Assembly (NCBI RefSeq): GCF_000384315.1
Contig: NZ_ARVW01000001.1
Location: 6,138,157-6,202,156 of the forward strand
Direction of reading: 5' to 3'
From: Amycolatopsis nigrescens CSC17Ta-90
GTDB taxonomy: Bacteria; Actinomycetota; Actinomycetes; Mycobacteriales; Pseudonocardiaceae
Length of the DNA stretch: 64,000 bases
Shown here: positions 32,585 through 42,876 of the stretch, one piece after another
How positions within the stretch are numbered: the first letter of the stretch is position 1
Layout: each line of letters opens with the position of its first letter
Notes under the pieces: model-generated
Told to the model about the DNA's origin: nothing
Seen by the model: only the letters and a program-made list of their open reading frames with translations
Database searches by the model: none
Program-made: the position numbers and the translations under genes

Positions 32585-32656
32585 TTCGCGACTTTCGCCG
32601 GTGGGTAAAAGGCCATAACCTGTGACGAACCAGCTTCACCGGGTCGGGAGGTCTTT

Positions 32657-33085
32657 ATGCGGATTGCCGATGTCTTGCGGAGCAAAGGATCCCAGGTGGC
32701 GACCATCGCACCGGAGCAGACGGTGACCGAGCTGCTCGGCGGTCTTGCCCAGCACAACGTCGGTGCGATGGTGGTGCTCGGCCCGGACGGAATCGCCGGC
32801 ATCGTGTCCGAGCGCGACGTGGTGCGGCGGCTGCAGGAGCGGGGCGCGGAACTGCTCGGCGTGCCGGTCTCGGAGATCATGACCACCATGGTCGCCAGCT
32901 GCACCCCCGAGGATTCCGTGGACCAGCTCAGCGTGGTGATGACCGAGCGGCGGATCCGGCACGTGCCGGTACTGGACGAGGGCAGGCTGGCCGGCATCGT
33001 GAGCATCGGTGACGTGGTGAAGGTTCGCATGCAGGAGCTGGAGAAGAGCAGGCAGCAGCTGGAGGACTACATCTCCCAGGGCTGA
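32657..33085 (+). CDS. Two-CBS-domain protein
   Basis: 142 residues made almost entirely of two CBS motifs: MRIADVLRSKG through GIVSERDVVRRL, then VSEIMTTMVASC through RHVPVLDEGRLAGIVSIGDVVKV, followed by a short C-terminal helix. CBS pairs bind adenine nucleotides and act as energy or ionic sensors. Stand-alone proteins of this size are common in actinobacteria and plants. The ATG has GGGAGG eight bases upstream. No obvious partner enzyme lies next to it; the flanking genes are two unrelated acetyltransferases. Confidence 0.88.
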   Translation: MRIADVLRSKGSQVATIAPEQTVTELLGGLAQHNVGAMVVLGPDGIAGIVSERDVVRRLQERGAELLGVPVSEIMTTMVASCTPEDSVDQLSVVMTERRIRHVPVLDEGRLAGIVSIGDVVKVRMQELEKSRQQLEDYISQG

Positions 33086-33123
33086 ATCTCTCAAGGCTGG
33101 GCGGGTGCTGGCAGGGTGGGGAG

Positions 33124-33741
33124 ATGACCGAGACCACCCTGCACACCGCCACCGGGCGGGACGTCGCCGAGCTGTGCCAGGTACTTGCCGCGGCCTTCCA
33201 GCGCGATCCGGTGATGAGCTGGATCATGGCGGACGAGCGGTTCCGGGCGCGGCGGCTACCGGACCTGTTCGAGGCGGTGCTGCGCGAGTCGCATCTGCGG
33301 CACGGGGCCACCGAGGTGGTGCGACGGGACGGGCGACTGGTGGCCGGCGCGATCTGGGATCCGCCAGGGCACTGGAACGATCCGCCGGTGAGCGGTCAGC
33401 TGGGCCAGCTGAGGGTGATGTCCAAGGTGTTCGGTCGGCGCCTCGGGTCCGCCGCGCGGGGCGCCAGGCTGATCAACCTGATGGAACGACGGCATCCGAA
33501 CCGTCCACATTGGTACCTCGCGCAGATCGGCAGCGACCCGGAGTTCGCCGGCACCGGGCTCGGCAGGCTGCTGCTGGACTCCCGGCTGGACCGCTGCGAC
33601 GCCGAAGGCCAGCCCGCGTACCTGGAGTCCTCCGCGCCCGGCAATGTCCCGCTGTACGAACGTTTCGGCTTCCGGGTCACCGAGGAGTTCAACGTGCGGG
33701 GCGGGCCGGCGGTCTGGGCCATGTGGCGGGAACCGCGCTAA
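33124..33741 (+). CDS. GNAT N-acetyltransferase
   Basis: 205 residues. The N-terminal DVAELCQVLAAAFQRDPVMSW is typical of the actinobacterial GNATs that include Streptomyces puromycin acetyltransferase-like proteins. The acetyl-CoA motif is QIGSDPEFAGTGLGRLLL, and PLYERFGFRVTEEF is the final block. The ATG at 33124 follows GGGGAG closely, with CAGGGT six bases upstream of the ATG. It ends by overlapping the convergent DUF2293 gene by 4 bp. A toxin or antibiotic substrate is possible but not shown. Confidence 0.83.
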   Translation: MTETTLHTATGRDVAELCQVLAAAFQRDPVMSWIMADERFRARRLPDLFEAVLRESHLRHGATEVVRRDGRLVAGAIWDPPGHWNDPPVSGQLGQLRVMSKVFGRRLGSAARGARLINLMERRHPNRPHWYLAQIGSDPEFAGTGLGRLLLDSRLDRCDAEGQPAYLESSAPGNVPLYERFGFRVTEEFNVRGGPAVWAMWREPR

Positions 33742-34796
33742 CCCGCCCAGCCGTCGAGCACCCGGTCGATGTCGTCGCGGATGCGCTCCCTGGCCTGCTC
33801 ACGCGGTACGCTCGACATCAGCAGCTCGTCGTACGGCGTGTCCAGGTGCCGGACCGACGCGACCACCGCCAGCCGGACGGCCTGCTCGTCCAGTGCGCGC
33901 CCGGCCGCCGAGCGGCCAACCCGGCCGCTGCCGCGGGCGCCGGCGTGCTCGGCGATCGCGGCGGCCCGGTCCGCCGGGCAGCCCGGGTACAGGTGCCGGA
34001 TCTGCTCGGCCATCGCGGCCTGGAAGACCAGGTCCTGGCTCGCCCGGCGTTCGGCGTCCCGTTCCCGGCGCCGCGCCCGGAGGTCCTCGTCGGCGAGGCA
34101 CTGGTTCTCGGCCCGCTCCAGCGCCTGCGCGCCGACCAGGATGCCGAGCCGCTCGCTGCGCTTCCGTCTGCGGTTGAAGCGCATCACCACCGCGGAGAGC
34201 GCGCTCTCCTTCTTCGCGCGGCGGGACAGCGCCGCGTTGCCGGCCGGTAGGAAGACGAGATGGCCGAAGTCCGCGCAGGACAGGCAGAGCGACCGGCCGT
34301 CCTCTTCGAACAGGAACTCGCCCGGTGCCGATTTCAGCGCGCATTCGGCGCAGGCCCAGTCCTTCTCCGGCGAGATGACCACCAGGTCGGGCGCCTTGTT
34401 CTGCCGCGTCACGAGCTGTTCGAGCCGCTTCTCGGACAGCTCCGGGGACACCCAGTGGGTGCGAAACGCGAGTTCGGCCGCTTCGGCGCCGTCGAGGGTG
34501 AACCGCAGCGGCCGGCGATCCCTGGTGGCCGCCAGGTAGCGGGTTTCGACCGGCTGGAGCTGCCGGACTTCGGCCCAGCTCCGCAGGTACTCCACCGCGG
34601 TCGCGGCCTTGCCCGCGTCCACCTCCAGCGCCTGTTCGAGCGCGTCCAGCCGGCCGCGTCGCCACAGCTCGGCCCGGCGGTCGGGCAGCCAGCCCAGCGC
34701 GGCCAGCAGCTCCACCGGCGCCAGGTACTTCGACCGCTTCAGGCTCGCTTCCGCGGCGTCGAAGACCCGCTGCTGGAGCTTCGGCCTGCCGGTCAC
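33738..34796 (-). CDS. DUF2293 domain-containing protein
   Basis: 352 residues. A basic N-terminal helical region (LQQRVFDAAEASLKRSKYLAPVELLAALGWL) is followed by CAECALK and CLSC, four cysteines around 157-185 that look like a zinc site. A long charged helix and the DUF2293 region (AAMAEQIRHLYPGCPADRAAAIAEHAGARGSGRVGRSA) follow near the C-terminus. The GTG start overlaps the stop of the DUF4139 gene (GTGA), so the two are translationally coupled. DUF2293 has no assigned function. The RNA- or nucleic-acid-binding appearance is only an impression from its basic charge. Confidence 0.82.
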   Translation of the reverse strand: MTGRPKLQQRVFDAAEASLKRSKYLAPVELLAALGWLPDRRAELWRRGRLDALEQALEVDAGKAATAVEYLRSWAEVRQLQPVETRYLAATRDRRPLRFTLDGAEAAELAFRTHWVSPELSEKRLEQLVTRQNKAPDLVVISPEKDWACAECALKSAPGEFLFEEDGRSLCLSCADFGHLVFLPAGNAALSRRAKKESALSAVVMRFNRRRKRSERLGILVGAQALERAENQCLADEDLRARRRERDAERRASQDLVFQAAMAEQIRHLYPGCPADRAAAIAEHAGARGSGRVGRSAAGRALDEQAVRLAVVASVRHLDTPYDELLMSSVPREQARERIRDDIDRVLDGWAG

Positions 34797-36361
34797 TCCC
34801 GCCACCCGCTCAGCTCGACCCCCTTGTTCACGTCCACCCGGAAGGCCAGGGTGACCACGCCGGTGGCCTCCGGCTCCAGCTCGAGGCGCCAGGACAGCTC
34901 GCCCATGTCGGTGTGCTCGGCTGGTTCCGGGTCGCCGTGCACGTCCCGCACCACGATCGCGTCGTCCCTGGACACCGGCACCTGGTCCAGCACGGTGACC
35001 ACGGCCGGGCGCGGCCCGTGGTTGGCCACCTCGATCCGGTACTCGGCCTCCCGTCTCCGGGTGCCGGAGAGCGTGCCCTTGCTCGCGGTGCGCCGGACCA
35101 GCTCGCGGTCCACCCGGATGCGGTCGTCCACGCCGAGCGCGAGCTCCACCTCTTCGCCGGGAGCCCAGCTCTCCAACATGGTCGAGCCGACGAACTCGTT
35201 GTCGTGGAACACCGACGCCCGGCCGGGGCGCAGGGTGTGCTCGGCGTTGTTCGTGACGACGGCCCGCAGGTGCGCTTCTTCGGCCAGCACCGGCGCCGTC
35301 ACGTAGTCCAGCACGGCGTCCATTTCGAACTCCGCGATGGTGCTCCGGTGCGCCACCGTGCCGGAGGCGATCGCGGCCGGCCTCGCCGGGCGGTAGGTCG
35401 CCGCGGCCACGCCGTGCTGGACGTCCGCGGCCTGCTGCTGCATCGCGTCCGACGCCGCCGAGTACGCGGCCGTCTCGCGCATCTCCAGGCTGCCGCCGAA
35501 CCCGCCGGACGCCGCCCGCGGGGCCGGCGCGCGCACCGGCTGGACCCGGTCCAGGAACCACGGGCCGAGTTCGGGCACGCCGGTGGTCACCGAGGGCCGG
35601 GCGGTGGACAGGGCCAGCTCGCACACCGGCCAGTCCTCGCCGGTGTGCTGGGTGACCGCGCCGTACCAGCCGACCGACACGCGCTCACCGCGCAGCCGCA
35701 GGTCGTAACCGGACTCCCAGCCCGCCTCGGTGACCACATAGGACAGTTCGAGGGCGACCTCGGTGCCCTCCGGGGTCTCCGAGGCAGCGGCCAGCTCGAT
35801 GGTCACCGTGGTCCGGTCCGGGGTGTCGGCCACCCGCCGCGCCTCCAGCGCCCGTTCGATCGCGGAGAGGTCTTCGGTGAGTTTTTCCCGTTGTTCGGCC
35901 AGTTCGCGTTGCCTGGCCAGGATCCGCGCGAGCTGATCGGCCAGCGCGTCGCCCACCACCGCGACCCGGTCCGGTTCGGCCGTGCCCGCGGCCAGTGCCT
36001 TGGCGAAGGACGTCCCGCTGCGCCGGGACAGCGTCGCGAGCAGTTCCGCCTTCGAGGCCGCCACGGTCTCCGCGTCGGTCACCTCGTCCAGCCGCCATCG
36101 CGCCGCCCGCCGCCGGTCCATCAGCTCCTGGATCGCCGGGTCGGCGGGGCGGGGCAGCCGTTCGGTATTGATCTCCACCCCGGCGATGGCGGCGGCGCCG
36201 GTGCCGCCGGCCCGCACCGAGTCGCCGAGCAGCCCCAGCGGCAGGCCCTCGACCGCGTACCGCAGGTCGCCGCCGAGCCGGACCGGCCCGCGCCGGGTGA
36301 TCCGGGCGTACCGCGGGTAGACGGTCACGGCGACGATCGGCAGGTCCACGAGGGTCGGCAT
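34793..36361 (-). CDS. DUF4139/DUF4140 (mucoidy inhibitor MuiA-like) protein
   Basis: 522 residues. The N-terminal DUF4140 part (AVTVYPRYARITRRGPVRL) and a coiled coil (LADQLARILARQRELAEQREKLTEDL near 140-170) precede the DUF4139 beta-rich part (SYVVTEAGWESGYDLRL to RVDVNKGVEL). No signal peptide or membrane segment is visible, so a cytosolic location is likely. TACCGT seven bases upstream of the ATG suggests leaderless transcription. It is coupled by a 4-bp overlap to the DUF2293 gene, and divergent from the secreted S15 peptidase. Function unknown. Confidence 0.85.
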   Translation of the reverse strand: MPTLVDLPIVAVTVYPRYARITRRGPVRLGGDLRYAVEGLPLGLLGDSVRAGGTGAAAIAGVEINTERLPRPADPAIQELMDRRRAARWRLDEVTDAETVAASKAELLATLSRRSGTSFAKALAAGTAEPDRVAVVGDALADQLARILARQRELAEQREKLTEDLSAIERALEARRVADTPDRTTVTIELAAASETPEGTEVALELSYVVTEAGWESGYDLRLRGERVSVGWYGAVTQHTGEDWPVCELALSTARPSVTTGVPELGPWFLDRVQPVRAPAPRAASGGFGGSLEMRETAAYSAASDAMQQQAADVQHGVAAATYRPARPAAIASGTVAHRSTIAEFEMDAVLDYVTAPVLAEEAHLRAVVTNNAEHTLRPGRASVFHDNEFVGSTMLESWAPGEEVELALGVDDRIRVDRELVRRTASKGTLSGTRRREAEYRIEVANHGPRPAVVTVLDQVPVSRDDAIVVRDVHGDPEPAEHTDMGELSWRLELEPEATGVVTLAFRVDVNKGVELSGWRE

Positions 36362-36441
36362 GCCGCCGACGGTAGCCCATCCGGGATTGAGCCACTCGCC
36401 GGTATGCGGGCCGCCTTTAGTCGGTCAGCCGGGCGAATTCC

Positions 36442-36470
36442 TTGACAGCACCGAATCTGCCGGGAAGGGT
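36442..36470 (+). promoter_or_regulatory. Sigma70-like promoter of the S15 peptidase gene
   Basis: TTGACA (36442-36447), a 17-bp spacer and AAGGGT (36465-36470). Its position rules out the upstream in-frame start at 36442 and supports the GTG at 36514. Confidence 0.5.
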
Positions 36471-36513
36471 CGCCTTCGTCGACCATGTTCTCGCACTTCG
36501 ACCGGGGGGCCCA

Positions 36514-38322
36514 GTGAGACCCGCACGTCTCGTCGCACTGCTCGCGGCGGTAGCCACGTTGCCGTTGACTTCCGTTGTGGCGCAAGCGGATCCACCGCCA
36601 GCTCCGGTGTTCGAGAACGGGCAGGCGCAGCCGGTCTTCGACCCGGCCGACGTGCTGCGCGAGGACCTCTGGGTGACCGCGCCGGTGGACAGCGACCGGG
36701 ACGGCAAGGACGACAAGGTGCACGCCCAGGTGGTGCGCCCGAAGGCCACCTTGAAGGGCATGAAGGTCCCGGTGGTCTACCAGGCCAGCCCGTACTACGC
36801 GGGTGGCAACGAGGTGGCGAACCACAACGTCGACGTCGAGCTGTACGTGCCGGGCAGGCCGCACCCGCCGGCCGGGCCGCGGATCGCCACCGACAAGGTC
36901 GGCCCGTCCGCCCCGCCGATCACCTGGCGCTACGAGCAGTACTTCACCTCCCGCGGGTTCGCCGTGGTGTACGGCGAGTCGCTGGGCAGCGGCCTGTCCA
37001 CCGGCTGCCCGACCACCGGTGAGCGGAACGAGACCATCGGCGCCCGCTCGGTGGTGGATTGGCTGAACCACCGCGCGCCCGCCGAGGATGCTGCCGGGAA
37101 GCCGGTGAAGGCGGACTGGAGCACCGGCAAGACCGGCATGATGGGCGTCTCCTACAACGGCACCTTGCCCAACGCGGTGGCCAGCACGGGGGTGCGCGGC
37201 CTGGAGACGATCGTGCCGATCGCGGCCATTTCCAGCTGGTACGACTACTACCGCAACGACGGCGCGGTGGTCGCCGCCGGCGGGTTCCAGGGCGAGGACA
37301 CGGACGTGCTCGCGGACTACGTCTACACCCGCGCGGACCGGTCCATCTGCCGCCCGGTGATCGACGGGCTGCTGGCGGACCAGGACCGGGTCACCGGTGA
37401 CTACAGCCGCTTCTGGGACGTGCGCAACTACCGCGAGGACGTGTCGAAGGTGCGCGCGTCGGTGCTGGTGGTGCACGGCCTCAACGACGCGAACGTGAAG
37501 ACCAGCCAGGGCACCAAGTGGTACGAGGACCTGCGCCGGCACGGGGTCGAGCACAAGATCTGGCTGCACCAGGCCGGGCACGCGGACCCGTACACGCTGC
37601 GCAAGGAGGAATGGCTGGTCACGCTGAACAAGTGGATGTCGCACTACCTCTACGGCGTGCGGAACGGCATCGAGCGCGAGCCGAAGGCCACCGTGCAGCG
37701 GGAGGACGGCTCCTGGGTGGACGAGGCCGACTGGCCGAAGCCCGGCACCGCCGACGCGACCGTCTACCCGTGGCCCGGTGGCGCCCAGCGCGGCAAGCTC
37801 GACGTACGCGACCAGCTGCCGGGCAGGCCGGTAGTGGAGCGGCTCAGCGACGACGCGGGCAAGACCATCCAGGAGCTGGCGGATCTGCCCAGCTCGGGCA
37901 ACCGGCTGTCCTACTCGACCGGTGCGGCGAAACAGCCGGTGCGCCTGGCCGGGGAGGCCAGTGCGGACCTGGCGATCTCCTTCGACCGGCCGGCCGCGAA
38001 CGTCACCGGCGTGCTGCTGGACCGCGCGCCGGACGGTACCGCCAAGGTGATCACCCGCGGCTGGACCGACCCGCAGAACCGGGCCGACCCGGCCCGCACC
38101 CAGCCGATCAGGCCGGGCAGCAGCTATCGGGTCGAGGTCGAGCTGATCGCGAAGGACTACGTTCTGCCGGCCGGTCACAAGCTGGAGTTCGTGCTGGCCT
38201 CCAGCGACCACGACTTCACCCTGCGCCCCAAGCCCGGCGCCGGGCTGGCCATCGACCTCACCCGGACCTCCATCACGCTGCCGGTGCTCGGCGGCAAGGC
38301 GGCCCTGCGCTCTTCGTTCTGA
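36514..38322 (+). CDS. Secreted Xaa-Pro dipeptidyl-peptidase (S15 / X-Pro family)
   Basis: 602 residues. A signal peptide (LVALLAAVATLPLTSVVAQA) is followed by the catalytic alpha/beta domain: YGESLGSGLSTG, the nucleophile in GMMGVSYNGTLP, an aspartate near VVHGLNDANVK, and a histidine in LHQAGHADPY. A C-terminal jelly-roll (about 430-602) follows, as in X-Pro dipeptidyl-peptidases and cocaine-esterase-like enzymes. The GTG at 36514 gives the signal peptide directly at the N-terminus. It probably digests extracellular proline-rich peptides. The stop codon TGA lies inside the first copy of a 69-bp repeat. Confidence 0.9.
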   Translation: MRPARLVALLAAVATLPLTSVVAQADPPPAPVFENGQAQPVFDPADVLREDLWVTAPVDSDRDGKDDKVHAQVVRPKATLKGMKVPVVYQASPYYAGGNEVANHNVDVELYVPGRPHPPAGPRIATDKVGPSAPPITWRYEQYFTSRGFAVVYGESLGSGLSTGCPTTGERNETIGARSVVDWLNHRAPAEDAAGKPVKADWSTGKTGMMGVSYNGTLPNAVASTGVRGLETIVPIAAISSWYDYYRNDGAVVAAGGFQGEDTDVLADYVYTRADRSICRPVIDGLLADQDRVTGDYSRFWDVRNYREDVSKVRASVLVVHGLNDANVKTSQGTKWYEDLRRHGVEHKIWLHQAGHADPYTLRKEEWLVTLNKWMSHYLYGVRNGIEREPKATVQREDGSWVDEADWPKPGTADATVYPWPGGAQRGKLDVRDQLPGRPVVERLSDDAGKTIQELADLPSSGNRLSYSTGAAKQPVRLAGEASADLAISFDRPAANVTGVLLDRAPDGTAKVITRGWTDPQNRADPARTQPIRPGSSYRVEVELIAKDYVLPAGHKLEFVLASSDHDFTLRPKPGAGLAIDLTRTSITLPVLGGKAALRSSF

Positions 38323-38456
38323 GATGGGGGCATGCGAGGCTTTTTGCGCATGCCTCCATCGATCGGGTGCGGGTGTCCCGCAAGATTCTGAGATGGGGGC
38401 ATGCGAGGCTTTTTGCGCATGCCTCCATCGATCGGGTGCGGGTGTCCCGCAAGATT
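38319..38456. repeat. Two tandem 69-bp hairpin repeats, copies B and C
   Basis: Units 38319-38387 and 38388-38456 are identical and differ from copy A (24273-24341) at one base. That base turns one stem pair into G-T. Each unit forms a 14-bp stem with a T-rich loop plus a small GCGGG-TGT-CCCGC hairpin. The first six bases (CTGAGx) recur after the second unit. The remaining 158 bp before the DUF4192 gene shows nothing else recognisable. Confidence 0.95.
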
Positions 38457-38614
38457 CTGAGCCAGAGCCGGCGCGGCCGCGCAAAGTAGCAGAGCCCACC
38501 GACAACGAGCACGGAAGCAAGATCATCGGCCGTGAGCTGTCCACACGGCCCCGAACTGTCCACAGATTCGCCGGCCCCCGCCCCACGCCCCCGCCCCGGC
38601 CGCAGAGTGGAGGC

Positions 38615-39694
38615 ATGACAACCGCGACCACGGCCGACGGCCGGATCCCAGTCCGCCTCACCGACCCCGCCCAGCTGATCGCCGCAGTGCCGTACCTGCT
38701 GGGCTTCCACCCCACCGACTCGCTGGTGCTGATCGGACACCAGGCGCCCCACGGCAGGCGCGTCGGCCTTGTCCAGCGCGGCGACCTGCCCGCCAAGGGG
38801 CACGAGCACGAGCTGGCCGAGTGGCTGGCCGGCAACCTGATCGAGCAGGGCGAGGTCGGCGCCACCGTCGTCGTGCTCGGCGGGTTGCCCGGCACCCCGC
38901 CGAGCACACCGAACACGCCGAGCACACCGCCGGCGACCGGGCCACCGCACGCCGCGCTGGTGGAGGCGGTCACCGGACGGCTCAAGGCGGCCGGCGTGCC
39001 GCTGCTGCACGCGATGTGGACGGAGAAGGTGCGGACCGGCGGCCGGTGGCGGTGCTATCAGAACCAGGACTGCGGAGGCGCATTGCCCGACCCCGCCGGC
39101 ACCGTGGCCGCCGCCGCGACGACCGCGCAGGGCTCGGTCACCTTCAGCAGCCGCGAGGAAATGCGGCGCCTGCTCGACCCCGGCGACCGGGACGCGCTCG
39201 AACGCCGCTCGAAGCTGCTCGACGACGCCGTGTGCGAACTCGGCGAGCGGGACGATCCGGAGCGGTGGGCCACCTGCCGTGCCGAGCTGCGCGACGCGTT
39301 GCGGCGGGCGGCGCAAGGCGAGGTGAACCTGTCCGACGAGCAGGTCGTGCGGATCGTGCTGGCGCTGTCGGAGTCCACCGTCCGGGACGCCTGCCTGGCC
39401 ACCGCGTCACCGCCGGGCAGCGCCCGGAGCAGGGCCGCGGAACGGCTGTGGCTGGCGCTGGTCCGGGCCACCCCGGCCCCGGAACGCGCCGGGCCCGCCT
39501 CGCTGCTCGGCTACGCGGCGTACCAGCGGGGTGACGGCGCGCTGGCCGGGATGGCGCTGGAGAACGCGCTGGCCGCGGACCCCGGTCACCTGCTGTCCAG
39601 GCTGCTCGCGCAGGCGATCGTGCGCGGTATCGCCCCGAAGACGCTGGCCGGCCTCGGGAACGTCAGTGCCGAGCGGCTCGACGATCCTGGGTGA
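38615..39694 (+). CDS. DUF4192 domain-containing protein
   Basis: 359 residues with the actinobacterial DUF4192 layout: [30 protein letters not shown] at the N-terminus and a C-terminal [33 protein letters not shown] segment. A Thr/Pro low-complexity linker ([19 protein letters not shown]) interrupts the N-terminal domain near 95-110. The protein looks cytosolic; function unknown. GGAGG is only one base from the ATG, too close for normal initiation, so a leaderless mRNA or a later start is possible. It overlaps convergent galE by 32 bp. Confidence 0.82.
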   Translation: MTTATTADGRIPVRLTDPAQLIAAVPYLLGFHPTDSLVLIGHQAPHGRRVGLVQRGDLPAKGHEHELAEWLAGNLIEQGEVGATVVVLGGLPGTPPSTPNTPSTPPATGPPHAALVEAVTGRLKAAGVPLLHAMWTEKVRTGGRWRCYQNQDCGGALPDPAGTVAAAATTAQGSVTFSSREEMRRLLDPGDRDALERRSKLLDDAVCELGERDDPERWATCRAELRDALRRAAQGEVNLSDEQVVRIVLALSESTVRDACLATASPPGSARSRAAERLWLALVRATPAPERAGPASLLGYAAYQRGDGALAGMALENALAADPGHLLSRLLAQAIVRGIAPKTLAGLGNVSAERLDDPG

Positions 39695-40655
39695 ACCGCC
39701 AGGCGTCCTCGACGATGCCCTTGAGGTCGAAGCGTTCCGGCTTCCAGCCGAGCTCTTCGCGCGCCCGATCGCTGGCCGCCACCAGTACCGCCGGGTCGCC
39801 GCTGCGGCGCTGGGTCACTGCGGCCGGGATCGGGTGGCCGGTGACCTCGCGGCCGGCGTCGATGACCTGGCGCACGGAGAAACCGGTGCCGTTGCCGAGG
39901 TTGTAGATGCGGTGGGTGCCGGCTTCCGCGTGCTGCAGGGCGAGCAGATGCGCGTCGGCAAGGTCGGTGACGTGGATGTAGTCCCGCACCGCGGTGCCGT
40001 CGTCGGTGGGGTAGTCCTCGCCGTAGATCTGGATCTGGTCCCGGTCCCCGGTGGCGACCTGGAGCACGAGCGGGATCAGGTGCGTCTCGGGGGCGTGTCG
40101 CTCGCCGAACCGCCCGTAGGCGCCCGCGACGTTGAAGTAGCGCAGGCTCACCGCGGCGAGCCCGTGTGCCCTGGCGTAGCTGGTGATCGCGTGGTCGATG
40201 GCGAGTTTGGTGGCGCCGTAGGTGTTCGTCGGCTGGGTGGGGGCGGTCTCCGGGATCGGGGACTGCTCCGGCTCGCCGTAGGTGGCCGCGGTGGAAGAGA
40301 AGACCAACCGGGAAGTGCCGTGCGCGCGCATGGCGTCGAGCAGCCGGAGGGCGGTGACCACATTGCCGTGCCAGTACTTGCCGGGGTCCTGCATGGACTC
40401 GCCGACCAGGGACTTGGCCGCGAAGTGCAGCACCCCGTCGAATCCTTCGGGGAGCAGCGAGGCGGTGGCGTCGGCGGCGTCGCCCTCGACGAACCTCGCG
40501 CCCTCGGGCACCGCGTCGGCGTACCCCGTGGTGAGGTCGTCCACGACGGTGACCTCATGACCGGCTTCGACCAGCCGCGCGGCGCAGACACTGCCGACGT
40601 AACCGGCGCCGCCCGTGACGATCAGTTTCAGGGTCTTGGTCTGCTTGTCGGTCAC
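39663..40655 (-). CDS. galE: UDP-glucose 4-epimerase GalE
   Basis: 330 residues. The NAD motif is [10 protein letters not shown], with [13 protein letters not shown], serine in [12 protein letters not shown], and Y-x-x-x-K in [22 protein letters not shown] and [14 protein letters not shown] are family signatures. It interconverts UDP-glucose and UDP-galactose in the Leloir pathway and supplies cell-wall galactan precursors. The GTG at 40655 has GAAAGG eight bases upstream; the ORF extends further but without domain content. It lies 120 bp downstream of galK on the same strand and overlaps the convergent DUF4192 gene. Confidence 0.94.
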   Translation of the reverse strand: MTDKQTKTLKLIVTGGAGYVGSVCAARLVEAGHEVTVVDDLTTGYADAVPEGARFVEGDAADATASLLPEGFDGVLHFAAKSLVGESMQDPGKYWHGNVVTALRLLDAMRAHGTSRLVFSSTAATYGEPEQSPIPETAPTQPTNTYGATKLAIDHAITSYARAHGLAAVSLRYFNVAGAYGRFGERHAPETHLIPLVLQVATGDRDQIQIYGEDYPTDDGTAVRDYIHVTDLADAHLLALQHAEAGTHRIYNLGNGTGFSVRQVIDAGREVTGHPIPAAVTQRRSGDPAVLVAASDRAREELGWKPERFDLKGIVEDAWRFTQDRRAARH

Positions 40656-40775
40656 GGTCGGGCCTTTCTCGGTCGGGGAACGCTGGAGCCGAAGCTGTCG
40701 GTGCCACAGTGTTTGGTGCCACAGTGTGCGGAGAGTGTCCACTTACCCCGACGCGTACCACGAACCGGGGTTGCC

Positions 40776-41968
<1,193 letters not shown>

Positions 41969-41972
<4 letters not shown>

Positions 41973-42664
41973 CGCGCCTGCGCCAGTACGGCGTGCAGCA
42001 CGGACGTGGCGATCTGCATCGCGTGGCCCTCGCCGCTCACCTCGACGGTCGAACTGCTCCCGTTGGCCTTGCTCACGTCCACCGTGCTGCCCGGCACGAT
42101 GCCGACCGACTTCAGCTCGCTCATCAGCGTCTCGTCGGCCTGCACGTGCTCGGCGATCCGGCGGATCTCGACCTTGCCGCCGCCGGCGCGGGCGAACTCG
42201 TCCAGCCGCACCAGGTCGGGTTCCACCGGCAGCGCCGGCTCACCCTCGCCGAGCTTGTCCAGGCCGGGGATCGGGTTGCCGTAGGGCGACGTGGTGGGGT
42301 GCCCGAGGAGCTTGATCAGCTTGCGCTCCACGGCCTCGCTCATCACGTGCTCCCAGCGGCACGCTTCGATGTGCACCTGTTCCCACTCGAGGCCGATCAC
42401 GTCGACCAGAAGGCGCTCCGCCAGCCGGTGCTTGCGCATCACGGCGACGGCCAGTTCCCGGCCGTGGTCGGTGAGCTGCAGATGCCGATCGTCGGCAACG
42501 ACCACCAGGCCGTCGCGCTCCATCCTGGCCACCGTCTGGCTCACCGTCGGCCCGCTCTGCTGAAGCCGCTCCGCGATCCGCGCCCGCAGTGGCACGACGC
42601 CCTCTTCTTCGAGGTCGTAGATGGTGCGCAAGTACATCTCTGTGGTGTCGATGAGATCATTCAC
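41969..42664 (-). CDS. dtxR: DtxR/IdeR-type iron-dependent repressor
   Basis: 231 residues. The N-terminal helix-turn-helix shows [19 protein letters not shown] and [23 protein letters not shown], the metal-binding dimerisation domain has CRWEHVMSE and [13 protein letters not shown], and a C-terminal SH3-like domain follows ([10 protein letters not shown] onward). It matches IdeR/DtxR length and motifs and should repress iron-uptake genes with Fe2+. The GTG at 42664 is the conserved start. Its end overlaps galK by 4 bp. I saw no iron box (TTAGGTTAGS-type) in the 212-bp divergent region to acuC. Confidence 0.92.
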
Positions 42665-42826
42665 GCCTGTCCCCTTCGTCCGTTGCTCATGGTAGTCGTT
42701 GCCCCCGACAGGCACGGCAGGCGATCGGGTAACAAGTCACCTGCCGGAAAAAGTCCCGCCGAGCTGCGCGGACGCCGGCCCGGCAAGATCAGCGGCCGTT
42801 CGGGCCCGGTGTGCGGCGGGATCCGG

Positions 42827-42852
42827 CCCCGCTCGCGCGATCGCGAGCGGGG
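42827..42852. promoter_or_regulatory. Palindrome in the acuC promoter
   Basis: Arms 42827-42837 and 42842-42852 (CCCCGCTCGCG and CGCGAGCGGGG) are perfect reverse complements around CGAT. The centre is 37 bp before the acuC start, over the expected -35 region of a promoter whose -10 (TAGGGT, 42865-42870) is six bases from the ATG. Operator or leader hairpin; the binding protein is unknown. Confidence 0.45.
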
Positions 42853-42876
42853 GAGCACTGGCATTAGGGTGCGGAT

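Noticed and set aside
38319..38456. CRISPR array
   Set aside because: The repeats abut with no spacer and the unit is a hairpin also found singly elsewhere; no cas gene is in the window.
42665..42876. Iron box for DtxR autoregulation
   Set aside because: No TTAGG-rich 19-bp palindrome is present; the palindrome found there is GC-only.
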